Assembly: GCA_938005705.1 (NCBI GenBank) | Contig: CALLML010000003.1 | Span: 1 to 64,000, forward strand | DNA: 64,000 nucleotides | Source of the DNA: an uncultured bacterium | GTDB taxonomy: Bacteria; Verrucomicrobiota; Kiritimatiellia; PWTM01 | Reading direction: 5' to 3' | Part shown: positions 37,080 to 46,605 of the stretch, in pieces | Layout: each line of letters starts with the position of its first letter | How positions within the stretch are numbered: position 1 is the first letter of the stretch | Program-made: the position numbers and the translations under genes | The notes under the pieces: model-generated | Databases searched by the model: none | Told to the model about the DNA's origin: nothing | What the model saw: the letters and a program-made list of their open reading frames with translations, nothing else

Positions 37080-40000
37080 TCAGGCTGGGGCGGCCTGCGA
37101 CTCGCGGGGTGTTCCATCGGCCACCCATGTTTCGGGCCGGCCTTCGGCGTTGAATCGGACTGATACGATTTTCGAAATGCCTTGCTTCTCCATCGTCACT
37201 CCGAACAGCCGATTGGCGGCCGATATGGTCTGACGGTTGTGCGTGATGATGATAAATTGCGACTGGCCCACAAAATCCTGCACCACACGGACGAAGCGGC
37301 CAATGTTTGCGTCATCCAGCGCCGCGTCCAGCTCGTCTAGCAGACAGAAGGGACTAGGCTTGACAAGATAGAGCGCAAAGAGGAGCGCGACCGCCGTCAT
37401 CGTCCGCTCGCCACCGGACAGCAACGATACCGATTGCAGCTTCTTGCCAGGCGGACGTGCAATGATTTCGATGCCGCATTCAAGGACATCCTCTTCGTCC
37501 ACCAGCACGAGTTTTGCCGAGCCGCCCCCGAAAAGCTTTTCAAACATGATCCGGAAATTTTCATTCACCTTGTCGAAGGTTTCACGAAACATAGCGGTGG
37601 TGGTCTGGTTGATCCGTCGGATCATGTCAAGCAACTGCTGTTTGGCCTTCAGGAGATCGTCCTGTTGTTGCGTGAGAAAGGCATGGCGTTTTTCGAGGTT
37701 TTCATATTCCTCAATGGCAATGAGGTTGACCGCTCCAAGCGATTCGAGTTTCGCACGCAATTCGGCCGCCAGCGCATCGCGGGCTTCACGGTCGGGCGGC
37801 ATGCCGCCGAACTCCTCCCATTGCGGCTCCTCTGCGCGTGCGATGTCTTCCACCGAAACCCTATGATCGGCCCCGACGCGTTCAATCAGCGCCTGGCGAC
37901 GGGTCGTCACCTCGGCGTACTCGACATCCAACTGATTTCGCTCGCGACGTGTGGCATCGAGGGCCACCCGTTGTTGACGCGCCGCATGTTCCATCGCGGC
38001 CATAGCGGTCATTCGGGATTCCCGGTTCTGGCGAGCGTTTTCCAGGTCCGCTTCCGCTCGGGCGACATTATCTTCGTAGCCGCTCATGCGTTCGCGCACC
38101 TCCGCGATTGATGCTTCAAGCTCGGCCACACGCCGATCGTGGACCTCCGCCGCCGCCGCGCGCTGGCGCGCGGCGGCTTCGAGCTCCTCTATGCGTTGGC
38201 GTTGGGACTCCCGGCGCTGAGTCAATTGTTCGACGGCGGCGCGGCGATCGTTCCATTCCATCCGCGCGTCCGTGGCCGCGCTCAACGCCCGACTCCGCTC
38301 ATGTTCCATTTCCCGCAGCGTTTCGGCGGCCTCCCGCTGTTCCATCCGTAGGGCTTCGATCCGTCGGCGCGCGTCCTCGATATCGTTCTGGATCTGCGCA
38401 CGAAGATCGTCATCGGTTGTCTCGTCACGCCCCAATGCCTCAATTTCGAACACCACCGTGTCGAATCGCTGCTTCAACTTTTGGGCTTCCTGTTCCAAGG
38501 CGTGCCGTTCTCCCTCAGCCAGGGCCAGCCGTCGTCGGACCTCCGCCGTCGTATTTCGTGCCTGCGCCACCTTTTCGGAGGCCACAGCTTCCTCCGCGCG
38601 ACCCTTTTGAAGTTCCCGCTCACAGACCGAAATTTCCTGGTCCAAGCATTCGCGGCGCCCCTGCCATTCCGACAGCAGGTGGTGACGCTCCAAGGGATGG
38701 GGCGCCCCGTTTTCCGCCATCCAGAATTCGGCGGGTCCGTCGCCCCGATACACAGCACCACCCCGGGTGATCAGGGTGATGCCGGGGGGCAACTCAGCCG
38801 GTATCTCCGCGGCCGACGCCACAACACGCACGCCTGAAAGGAGACGAGACAGTAGCGGGCGGATCTCCTCGTCCGTTTGAATATGATGCAGAAGTAGTTC
38901 GCCCGGCCCCTCCGCCGCCGAGACCGACGGGCCTTTGACGGGCAGTAGCCGCACGGCGCCCGCTCGCTTCTCTTCCAAGGCCCCAAGCAGATCGCGGACG
39001 GCCTTGGTATCTGAAACCAAGAGCCCATCGAGCCAGGGCCGAAGCGCCGCTTCGACCGCGATCCGGTATTCCGTCTCGACCTGTAATCGGGCGGCGAGCG
39101 CGCCCAACAACGACCCCTCCGCCGGGGAACCGGCGCCCAGCAGCCAGCGCGCGCCTTCCGAATACCCCTCCGCTTTTTTCTCCTGACGCTCCAGCATTTC
39201 GATTCGAGCGACCAGTGCCGACCATTCCGCGCGCAGGTCGGCCTGTCGTCGAGCCAGATCGTCTGCCCGCTGGGAGGCCGCCGTCTTTTGTTCGCTCGCC
39301 GCCGATTCTCGTTCGCTCGCTGCCATCGCCTCGGCCTGAAGAGCATTGATGCGCCGCGCCAGCCCCGCTTCGCGCCCTTCCAACTGTTCCTGCGCACGTT
39401 GCAGATCCGCCTTTTCCGCATTCAGTTTCTCACGGCGAATCAGGGCCGTCCGCACTCGGGCCTCGATATCCGAAAGCTCCGCCTGCCGTCGTGAAATGCA
39501 CTGTTCGAGACTCAGCATCTCGTCTCGCAAGTCCTGAACTCGGCGCTGGGCGGACTCGATCCGCTGTTCGACATCCTTCATCCGGGCGGACGTTTCTTTC
39601 CATCGTATTTCGGACGCAGCACGTGCCGCAACGGCCGCTTCCATCGCGCCATCATCGGTCTCCACCATCCGGCGCAACGCTTCCGCCTGGGCATGAAAGG
39701 ATTCAGCTTCGTTTCGGTCGCGCGCGGCGATCCCCCTCAACTCGCGGATGCGTTCTTCATTGACGGCGATCGAGTCGTGCGCATGGTCTTTTTCGGCCCG
39801 GGCACATACGACTCTTTCACGAAGGGTCTCGAGTTGGCGTTCAAACGATTCCATTTCCACACGGGCGGCGTCGAGCCGTTGTTCGGAATCGCGCAAAGCC
39901 GCTTCCTCCGCTTCTTCGCGTTCGCGCAAGGAAGCCCGACGAAGATCGAGGGTGCGAATCTGATCATCGAAGGCGATCAGCCGCTGGCGTGCCAGATAGA

Positions 40001-40679
40001 GTTCGACGGCGCGGACCTGTCTCTGCAACGCCTGGTAGCGGCGCGCCTTGCCTGCCTGGCGCTGGAGAGAAATAATCTGACGTTTGATTTCGCGAATAAG
40101 ATCGCCCAGCCGCAGAAGATTCGCCTCGGTATGTTCGAGTTTGCGCAGTGCCTCTTTTTTGTCCGTCTTGAACTTGGTAATGCCGCTGGCCTCTTCGAAA
40201 ACGGATCGGCGATCTTCCGGACGCGAACTCAACACGCGGTCAATACGCCCTTGTTCCATCAGCGAATAGGAGTTCGTGCCGATGCCCGTGTCCATGAACA
40301 GCCGCTGAATGTCCTTCAGCCGGCAGGGCGTCTTGTTGATTAAATACTCGCTTTCGCCGGAACGAAACACGCGGCGAGTCACGGTGACTTCATGGTAGTC
40401 CAGGCCGAGGACGGACTCGCACTCGGCCAGCGTCAGGCTTACTTCAGCCATTCCCAAGGCCGGATGTGATTCAGTCCCGTTGAAAATGCAATCTTCCATC
40501 TTCGCGCCGCGGAGGGCGCGTGCGTTTTGTTCGCCGAGCACCCAGCGAACCGCGTCAGCGATGTTGCTCTTGCCGCAACCATTCGGGCCCACAATAGCCA
40601 TGATACCCGGCCCAAACTCGAGTTTTATAGGGTGGGCAAAACTCTTGAACCCCACCATTTCCAGTTGTTTGAGGTACAA
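37080..40679 (-). CDS. smc: Chromosome segregation protein SMC
   Basis: Condensin ATPase that organises and helps segregate the chromosome. 1199 residues, full length. Walker A GPNGCGKSNIADAVRWVLGE (about 32-51), long coiled coil rich in R/E/A (about 170-500 and 680-1020), a hinge in the middle with glycines around 510-660, ABC signature LLSGGERTMTAVALLFALYL and Walker B FCLLDELDAALDDANIGRF near the C-terminus. The start MYLKQLEMVGFKSFAHPIKL is the canonical N-terminus. No scpA or scpB is in the window. Confidence 0.97.
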   Translation of the reverse strand: MYLKQLEMVGFKSFAHPIKLEFGPGIMAIVGPNGCGKSNIADAVRWVLGEQNARALRGAKMEDCIFNGTESHPALGMAEVSLTLAECESVLGLDYHEVTVTRRVFRSGESEYLINKTPCRLKDIQRLFMDTGIGTNSYSLMEQGRIDRVLSSRPEDRRSVFEEASGITKFKTDKKEALRKLEHTEANLLRLGDLIREIKRQIISLQRQAGKARRYQALQRQVRAVELYLARQRLIAFDDQIRTLDLRRASLREREEAEEAALRDSEQRLDAARVEMESFERQLETLRERVVCARAEKDHAHDSIAVNEERIRELRGIAARDRNEAESFHAQAEALRRMVETDDGAMEAAVAARAASEIRWKETSARMKDVEQRIESAQRRVQDLRDEMLSLEQCISRRQAELSDIEARVRTALIRREKLNAEKADLQRAQEQLEGREAGLARRINALQAEAMAASERESAASEQKTAASQRADDLARRQADLRAEWSALVARIEMLERQEKKAEGYSEGARWLLGAGSPAEGSLLGALAARLQVETEYRIAVEAALRPWLDGLLVSDTKAVRDLLGALEEKRAGAVRLLPVKGPSVSAAEGPGELLLHHIQTDEEIRPLLSRLLSGVRVVASAAEIPAELPPGITLITRGGAVYRGDGPAEFWMAENGAPHPLERHHLLSEWQGRRECLDQEISVCERELQKGRAEEAVASEKVAQARNTTAEVRRRLALAEGERHALEQEAQKLKQRFDTVVFEIEALGRDETTDDDLRAQIQNDIEDARRRIEALRMEQREAAETLREMEHERSRALSAATDARMEWNDRRAAVEQLTQRRESQRQRIEELEAAARQRAAAAEVHDRRVAELEASIAEVRERMSGYEDNVARAEADLENARQNRESRMTAMAAMEHAARQQRVALDATRRERNQLDVEYAEVTTRRQALIERVGADHRVSVEDIARAEEPQWEEFGGMPPDREARDALAAELRAKLESLGAVNLIAIEEYENLEKRHAFLTQQQDDLLKAKQQLLDMIRRINQTTTAMFRETFDKVNENFRIMFEKLFGGGSAKLVLVDEEDVLECGIEIIARPPGKKLQSVSLLSGGERTMTAVALLFALYLVKPSPFCLLDELDAALDDANIGRFVRVVQDFVGQSQFIIITHNRQTISAANRLFGVTMEKQGISKIVSVRFNAEGRPETWVADGTPRESQAAPA

Positions 40680-40874
40680 GGCCGTCTATCCTTTCCGCTC
40701 TGCCAACGGAATCGAAAGAAAACTTTCTTACCGGTCCAAATCATCTTTTAACACAATATCAGGGGGGCGAACGATATGCAATGCGGATATATAGGGGTAT
40801 TTTGTAGGGGGCCGCTGTCCTTGAGCGGCGGGTGTCAGAGTGTGCGCTCCAAGGACGGTTTAACGTCTTAATTT

Positions 40875-40983
40875 GACCGCGAATGCCGCGGCGCGGATAG
40901 GTGGTGTTTCATTTCGTTGCATTTCCGAGCCTTTCGTAGTTGATTCTCTCCGCATTGATCCAAATCATTTGTGGTTCATTCAT
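40875..40983. repeat. Intergenic 'CGCAGAT' family repeat, copy 3 (degenerate)
   Basis: Opens GACCGCGAATGCCGCGGCGC plus GGATAGG and closes AATCATTTGTGGTTCATTC, aligning with the ends of the copies at 2261 and 17090. The smc to 41166 gap (40680-41165) has no gene; besides this element it carries the smc upstream region and a GGAGGG ribosome site before 41166. Confidence 0.5.
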
Positions 40984-41165
40984 TTTTCGCAGATTATTGT
41001 TCTGTAATGTTCATGGGGATAATATGGAGGCGTTGTAGCGTCACGGCCTCAGCAAGTCTTGTATCATTCGGGCGTGGAACGCGAGCTTGCTCACGCCGTG
41101 GGAAATGAGATCGAGAACTTCAGTAGATGGGTTCGAGGTTCCCATTTTGAAGAGGAGGGCAAAAT

Positions 41166-42485
41166 ATGATGCGCATCCGCGAGATTGCTCTGTTGACCAT
41201 GGCAACCATTGCCTGTCCGGTTTGGATTCCGCTGGGATATGGGGGTGAAGTTCGGATTGAGCAATATGGCATTGCCTGGTTTTTCGATCGCGAAGCCGAG
41301 GTGGGACGTTACATCACTGGAGACTGGTGGGTGGTGGGCCCCATCACTGTCGTATCGGTGACGCCGGCGCCTGCAGAGGGGCGCAACGGTTCGGTGGTCA
41401 ATCCGCCGGCGGGTTCTACCCAGGGATATGACGACCGCATGCAGGGTTTTAACGCCCTTTTGCGTGCTTCATTCCCGTTGCACTTGAACCCGGGTCAATC
41501 GCTGGTCAGCGTTGCGAGCCTCGAGAAGGTCGGCGATCGCACACCGGAGACGGTGCCAGGGCAACATGCGCGGGGGCCTTTGCGAACGGCCGCTGTGTTG
41601 ACCTGCGTGGAGACTCCCCCACCGCCGGATTCCTTTCGTCCGGCGTACGTGGGCGTCTGGCGCGAGACGTTCCGCGTTTCGCAGCTTCGCCGTGAACGGT
41701 TGCCGCGGCTGGTTCCCCCCGGCGGCGTACTGCCGGATACCAAGGGCTTGGAACGACAGTTGGAGCGCATCTGGCTCGATCATCAGCGGGAATGGGTCAA
41801 TCGGATGATGCATCCGCTCGAGAACATGCCCGATTACGGGCGGGAGATCACGAACGTGGTGTCGGAGACGGCTGTGCGGTTGTTGCTGGACGATCCCGAG
41901 GGCCGCTACGAAACGTTGCTCCTGAGATTCGTGCAGAAGGGCATTGATTATTATGGGGCGGTGGTCTCGGATTCGAATCTTTGGATCGCCAACGGCGGCC
42001 ACAATTCCGGCCGCAAATGGCCCATTCTATTTGCAGGCATCCTGCTGGACCACGAGGGTATGATGCACGTCAAGGCAGCATTCCAGGAAGACCAGCAAAC
42101 CTACTACGGGCCGGGATTTCGCGGACAAAAGGCTTTGTGGACCATCACCTTGCATAATCCGAACTCGCGTCACGAGGAAGTGGACCCGGCCACTTGGCAC
42201 ACCTTCGGTCGGGGCGACAACAATGGCACGAAGGCGGAAGGGTATCGGCGGCTCAACGGGCCTACGTGGGTCGGCCAGGCGCTCGCCGCCCGATTGATGG
42301 GGGCCGAGGAATTGTGGAACCACCCGCCGTTTTTCGATTACGTGGATCGTTGGTGCGCGGAGGAGGGCGCCCACGCTGCCCGAGGCTTCGTGAAGGCGAT
42401 GTGGGACATGTATCGCCCCCAAGCAGATGAGATTGGCGCGAAGATGCGACGGGTACGACAGGGCGGCCAGGAGGGTAGATTCTGA
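41166..42485 (+). CDS. Secreted protein of unknown function
   Basis: 439 residues. Signal peptide MMRIREIALLTMATIACPVW, then a beta-rich start (VRIEQYGIAWFFDREAEVGR, DWWVVGPITVVSV) and a more helical second half with conserved-looking ANGGHNSGRKWPILFAGILL, GRGDNNGTKAEGYRRLNGPT and WVGQALAARLMG. The second half reads like an alpha/alpha-toroid of polysaccharide lyases, but no catalytic motif is certain. GGAGGG six bases before the ATG supports the start. It stands alone between repeats and a broken gene, so genome context gives little help. Confidence 0.7.
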   Translation: MMRIREIALLTMATIACPVWIPLGYGGEVRIEQYGIAWFFDREAEVGRYITGDWWVVGPITVVSVTPAPAEGRNGSVVNPPAGSTQGYDDRMQGFNALLRASFPLHLNPGQSLVSVASLEKVGDRTPETVPGQHARGPLRTAAVLTCVETPPPPDSFRPAYVGVWRETFRVSQLRRERLPRLVPPGGVLPDTKGLERQLERIWLDHQREWVNRMMHPLENMPDYGREITNVVSETAVRLLLDDPEGRYETLLLRFVQKGIDYYGAVVSDSNLWIANGGHNSGRKWPILFAGILLDHEGMMHVKAAFQEDQQTYYGPGFRGQKALWTITLHNPNSRHEEVDPATWHTFGRGDNNGTKAEGYRRLNGPTWVGQALAARLMGAEELWNHPPFFDYVDRWCAEEGAHAARGFVKAMWDMYRPQADEIGAKMRRVRQGGQEGRF

Positions 42486-42573
42486 AACGTCCATGAACCC
42501 AAACCTGGCGGAGAGGCGGGCTCGGACGTCGACCACGCCGCACCAGCCCCGGCGTCGCTAAAACTGCCGATGC

Positions 42574-43775
42574 TCAGGTCAGGAGAGATTGTATATCCGC
42601 AACAAAGACGCGGCGCGTGCCTCCCACAAGTCCGTTGAATACCACATAACGCCCGGAATGATCCCACGCCGGATGGGGATCCAGCCGCAACGCCCGGTCG
42701 GGGCAAGGCTGACGGACGGGGATGCGGGCGATCGTCTGTTCCTCGCCGGTGGTCGGGTCCACCCAGCGCAAGGGAACCGATCCGTCCGCAAACGCCGCCT
42801 TTTCGTTTTCATAAGCGTCCGTCAGCAAATGGCGTCCGTCCGGCACCACAGTGGGATGGCCGGAATCGGTTGTGGCATCAAGCATCTTGCGCAGATTGCT
42901 GCCATCGGCATTGAACTGGACAAACCGCAATTCGACGCGGTCTATGTTCAGATTCAACGAAATGCAATGACCGTCCGGAAACCAGGTGGCGTGGTATCCG
43001 CCCTTTTCCAATTTTTCCGGACCGATCGCGCAATGCACCGGCCCGTCGTCCAGGCCCATGACGATCCAGGCGAATCGCATGGCATCATGGCCAATTTTGA
43101 ATATGTTGAACGGACGCAGTTCTGTCGTCGGGAACCAACGGAGACTCAACATGCCCCGATCGCCCTGCGGATTGAATTTGCTGTGGAAGCCGTAAATCTC
43201 CTGCCGTTCCGGTTCGGAGATGCGCACAGGCGGATTGGCCCGCCGAATGGCCTCCGCAATCGAGATCAACAACCGCACGCGACCGGTGGCGGTGTCCGTG
43301 AGATAAAAACCATCGTCCTCGACAGGACCGATATTGCGCGGCACCGCCTCGTCCGGGACCTGCACTCCATAGCCGGGCGGTGTGACGCCCACTGTGGTCA
43401 TGTTCGCAGAAATCAACCACCGCCCGTCGGCGGAGGCGTGATAGACGGTCCCTTCGAGCCGTTCTTTCCGACCCCTCAGGGGATCTAGTTCCATGCGAAG
43501 GGTTGCTACATCCGGTTGTCCACGTCGTTGTAAAAAAGCTCGGGGCGGCCCCGCCCCAGTTGAGGTTGGCCCCCATCTGAGGCTCCCATCCACAGGTTTG
43601 GGCTACGACCCGGTCTTCGCCGGTTTCCAAGTCGAGCAGACATATCGAGCCGAGCTCGCCAGGCCGCGGCTGACGATCCTCGAACGGCATCTGGAATACC
43701 ACCAGGTGACGGCCCGACGGACTGATCGGGCTCGTGTCGAAGAAGCGATGAATGCATCGAAGTTCATTACGCCCC
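42574..43775 (-). pseudogene. WD40/oligogalacturonate-lyase-like beta-propeller, frameshifted
   Basis: The 3' two thirds is open (from about 43520 to 42574): GTVYHASADGRWLISANMTT, YGFHSKFNPQGDRGMLSLRW, KGGYHATWFPDGHCISLNLN and HPAWDHSGRYVVFNGL are propeller blades of the TolB/oligogalacturonate-lyase kind. The family N-terminus lies upstream in another frame (CIHRFFDTSPISPSGRHLVV, then LGSICLLDLETGEDRVVAQT and WEPQMGANLNWG), with a short bridge ELFYNDVDNRM in the third frame. At least two frameshifts near 43520-43570 break it, and no start codon is seen at the N-terminus, where the palindrome trio begins. It may alternatively be a sequencing-error artefact. Confidence 0.65.
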
Positions 43776-43784
43776 TCCCCCACC

Positions 43785-43871
43785 CCATGTTTTCCCGAGC
43801 TTGGAAAACATGGCGACAAAAGTTTCCAAGCCTTGGAAAAAATGGGGCGAAGGGCTTCCAAGGTTTGGAAG
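43785..43871. repeat. Three tandem palindromes of the TTCCAA-N3-TTGGAA type
   Basis: CCATGTTTTCC / GGAAAACATGG (43785-43795 and 43803-43813, loop 7), TTTCCAA-GCC-TTGGAAA (43823-43839) and CTTCCAA-GGT-TTGGAAG (43855-43871). All share the core TTCCAA...TTGGAA (first copy imperfect). The regular spacing, about 32-38 bases between centres, argues for a repeat unit. They lie between the acyl-CoA dehydrogenase stop and the broken propeller gene. Confidence 0.7.
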
Positions 43872-43881
43872 AAGCGAAGTG

Positions 43882-45591
43882 TCAGGCTTTTGGATTTAAC
43901 TCAATCAGGTGACTGTGGCCTACATACTCGCGATTCATCCGGACCCGTGGCAGCATCAGGTCTATGAAGCGGTGCGCGACGGTCTTTTTGTAATCCCACT
44001 TTTCAGACTGCCGCAGCAATAGCAGGCAGACATAAACGTCAACCCACATATCCACGAGGTGCGGGGCGACCAGTTCACGGTATTCCGGATCGGCGTTTTG
44101 CAGAAATTGCTGCGACTCGCGCAGCAACGCGAGCGGCTCGCGGACGCGTCCGCGCTGTTCGGCGATCTCAGGATCGGCGACAGACCGATTCATCTCCTCG
44201 TCTATGAGGGCGTCAAGGTCGCCGCGCAACAAACGGGGGAGCGCCCAGTTGATCTGAATCTGGGAAGTGCCTTCATAAATATTGGTGATTCGGACGTCGC
44301 GGTAGAGCCGTTCGACGGGATATTCTTTCATGTAGCCGTTGCCGCCGTGAATCTGGATGGCATCGTAGCAGACGCGGTTGGCGATCTCGGTGGCATAGTA
44401 CTTGGCGATCGGCGTCAACGCCTCGGCCATCCGCCCGTACCGCTTGGCCTCCTCGCGCAGGCCTCGGGCTTCGGCCCCCTGGTGTAGGTCCACAATTTCG
44501 CAGGTCTTGTAGAGCAAGGCGCGGGACGCTTCGGTGTACATGCGCATGTTCGACAGCATGGCGGCGACCTGGGCAAACTGGCGGATGGGGCGGCCGAACT
44601 GTTCGCGCTCATCCGCGTATTTCAAGGCCTCGACGAGGGCGGCCTGGGCGATGCCTTGGGCCTGCGCTCCGATGGCGAGCCGCGCCGCCAGCATGAGCCA
44701 AGCGGTGTAGCGGGCCAGCCCCATGCCCCTGGTTCCAATGAGATAGGCGGGGCATTCGTCGAACGCCAGTTCACACGTCGGCACGCCGTGAATACCCATC
44801 TTATGTTCGATGCGACGCACCGTGACGCACGGATTCTTTTCGACCAGGAAGAAACTCAATCCGCGACCGCCGCCTTTTTTGGCGGGGTCTTCGCTGCGTG
44901 CGAGCACGAGAATCACATCGCCGCAGCCGTTGGTGATAAAACGCTTTGTTCCGCTGATCTTCCACAGGCCCGTGACGGGATCCTGTGTGGCGGTGGCGCC
45001 CTCCGGTTCTTTCGCGCGGGTCTGCACCGCGGCCAAGTCGCTGCCGGCGTCCGGCTCGGTCAACGCCATCGCGCCGGTGAACTCCCCCGTGCTCATGCGG
45101 GGCAGGTATTGCTCCTTGAGACTTTCATCGGCGAACTCAGCGATGGTCTCGGCGATGCCGCCCTGTAGCCCAAAGAAATTCATCAGCGAGGCGTCCGCCT
45201 GCGACACCACTTCGATGGCGGCGGTATAAACCGTTTCGGGAAACTGGAGGCCGCCGTAACGGCGGGGAATCGTCATCCCCATGAGCTGGGCATCGCGCAG
45301 GTCTTTGAGATTGCGTTCCGTCGGTTCGGACAAAATCACGCGCCCGTTCTCCAGACGGCATCCCTGTTCGTCCACCTCGGCCGCGCGCGGCGCAAAGCGA
45401 TTCGCCGCCAGTTCGCCCACGGGATCGCGCAGCATTTCGAGATAAGTCGTCCGGGCCTCCTCGACGGACCCATAGGGGCAGTCCGAGTCTTCGCCGATAC
45501 GCTCTTTCATGGCGATGAGGGCGTCCCAGTCGATCAGATGTTCCATGATAAAGGCCAGATCCCGATTGTCCGTGTAAAAGTTTGGCATCAC
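43882..45591 (-). CDS. Acyl-CoA dehydrogenase family protein
   Basis: Flavoprotein that oxidises an acyl-CoA to enoyl-CoA and passes electrons to ETF. 569 residues, longer than the usual 380-400 because of an N-terminal extension (about 90) and a C-terminal one (about 100), as in FadE12-like/long members. FAD-binding GAMALTEPDAGSDLAAVQTR, substrate loop ISGTKRFITNGCGDVILVLA, and the active-site Glu in RITNIYEGTSQIQINW. The last gene of an operon fixC-fixX-etfB-etfA-acd, so its acceptor is probably the adjacent ETF. Substrate unknown. MMPN offers starts at 45591 or 45588. Confidence 0.92.
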   Translation of the reverse strand: MMPNFYTDNRDLAFIMEHLIDWDALIAMKERIGEDSDCPYGSVEEARTTYLEMLRDPVGELAANRFAPRAAEVDEQGCRLENGRVILSEPTERNLKDLRDAQLMGMTIPRRYGGLQFPETVYTAAIEVVSQADASLMNFFGLQGGIAETIAEFADESLKEQYLPRMSTGEFTGAMALTEPDAGSDLAAVQTRAKEPEGATATQDPVTGLWKISGTKRFITNGCGDVILVLARSEDPAKKGGGRGLSFFLVEKNPCVTVRRIEHKMGIHGVPTCELAFDECPAYLIGTRGMGLARYTAWLMLAARLAIGAQAQGIAQAALVEALKYADEREQFGRPIRQFAQVAAMLSNMRMYTEASRALLYKTCEIVDLHQGAEARGLREEAKRYGRMAEALTPIAKYYATEIANRVCYDAIQIHGGNGYMKEYPVERLYRDVRITNIYEGTSQIQINWALPRLLRGDLDALIDEEMNRSVADPEIAEQRGRVREPLALLRESQQFLQNADPEYRELVAPHLVDMWVDVYVCLLLLRQSEKWDYKKTVAHRFIDLMLPRVRMNREYVGHSHLIELNPKA

Positions 45592-45633
45592 GAATCTCCG
45601 TTGGAATGATGATTACAGCGCTTCGTCTCCGCA

Positions 45634-46605
45634 TCAACTTTTCAGCAACTGAATCAGCTTTGGTATTACAGCCTTGAGGTCGCCGACGATGCGATAGTGG
45701 GCGATCTTGAAGATCGGCGCGTTCGGGTCAGTGTTAATAGCGATGATCTTGCCGGAGTCCTGCATACCGACGCGATGTTGGACCGCACCGCTGATGCCGC
45801 AGGCAATATAAAGGTCCGGTTTTACGGTAGCCCCTGTCTGGCCGATCTGATGATCGGCGGGCAGCCATCCGGCATCCACCACGGCACGAGTCGCACCGAT
45901 TTCCGCGCCTAGTGCCGAGGCCAGGTCGCGAATCCATGAGAAATTCTCCAGACTGCCGACGCCCGCACCGCCGGCGACAATGACGCGGGCGCCTTTCAGG
46001 TTGATGGTCTTTTTCGCCACGTCCCGTTTCAGCACCTTCGCGGCGCCGACAAAATCGGGAGCGACGGAAACCGCCTTCACCGCACCGGTGCGTCCAGCAT
46101 CGAACGACGCGGCATCCGCCGCCCCGTCGCGCAGCGCGATGATGAGCATTCGTCCGTCAGCCGCTGCATAATCGGTCACCACTTTCCGGTCAAATTCGAT
46201 GCGGCGCGCGGTCCGGTCATCACCCGCCAGCCGGACGTCGTCGGCGTAGAGCACGCCGGCGCTTGAGAGCACCCCCGCAACGGAGGCGGCCAGATCCAGT
46301 CCGAGCGTCGTGGCGGGAAACAGCGCCGCCGCCGGCGCCTGCTCGACCAGCCATCCGGCCGTGAGGGTTCGAAAAGGACGGCTGATGTAGCCGGCCAGTG
46401 CCGCATGATCAGCTGCATACACCTCGTCCGCGCCGTATCCGAAGAGTTTGGCGGCGGTCTCGCTGACGCCCCGGCCCGCCGCCAAGGCGACGACCCGACC
46501 GTCCAGACCGGCGAGCGCGCGCGCCTTGGACATGCACTGGAGGCAGATGTCGTGAATTGCGCCGTCCTCGATTTCCGCAAATACTGCGATCTTTGCCATG
46601 ATCAT
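45634..46605 (-). CDS. etfA: Electron transfer flavoprotein alpha subunit (EtfA/FixB)
   Basis: 323 residues. Carries the FAD domain: the C-terminal block HQIGQTGATVKPDLYIACG, then ISGAVQHRVGMQDS and IIAINTDPNAPIFKIAHY is the ETF-alpha signature. It forms a heterodimer with EtfB. Four-base overlap with etfB upstream; 42 bases before the dehydrogenase gene. With fixC and fixX upstream this looks like a FixABCX-type set, so the alternative name fixB applies. Start may be M at 46599 (MAKIAVFAE). Confidence 0.93.
   Translation of the reverse strand: MIMAKIAVFAEIEDGAIHDICLQCMSKARALAGLDGRVVALAAGRGVSETAAKLFGYGADEVYAADHAALAGYISRPFRTLTAGWLVEQAPAAALFPATTLGLDLAASVAGVLSSAGVLYADDVRLAGDDRTARRIEFDRKVVTDYAAADGRMLIIALRDGAADAASFDAGRTGAVKAVSVAPDFVGAAKVLKRDVAKKTINLKGARVIVAGGAGVGSLENFSWIRDLASALGAEIGATRAVVDAGWLPADHQIGQTGATVKPDLYIACGISGAVQHRVGMQDSGKIIAINTDPNAPIFKIAHYRIVGDLKAVIPKLIQLLKS

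Noticed and set aside
37434-38770. Long plus-strand open frames opposite smc and similar long antisense frames opposite hydB and ilvD.
   Set aside because: They mirror strongly conserved genes on the other strand and arise from GC-rich codon bias.
43603-43788. Short open frame beginning MNFDAFIAS at the N-terminal end of the propeller remnant.
   Set aside because: It is in the wrong frame relative to the family sequence CIHRFFDTSP and has no similarity of its own.
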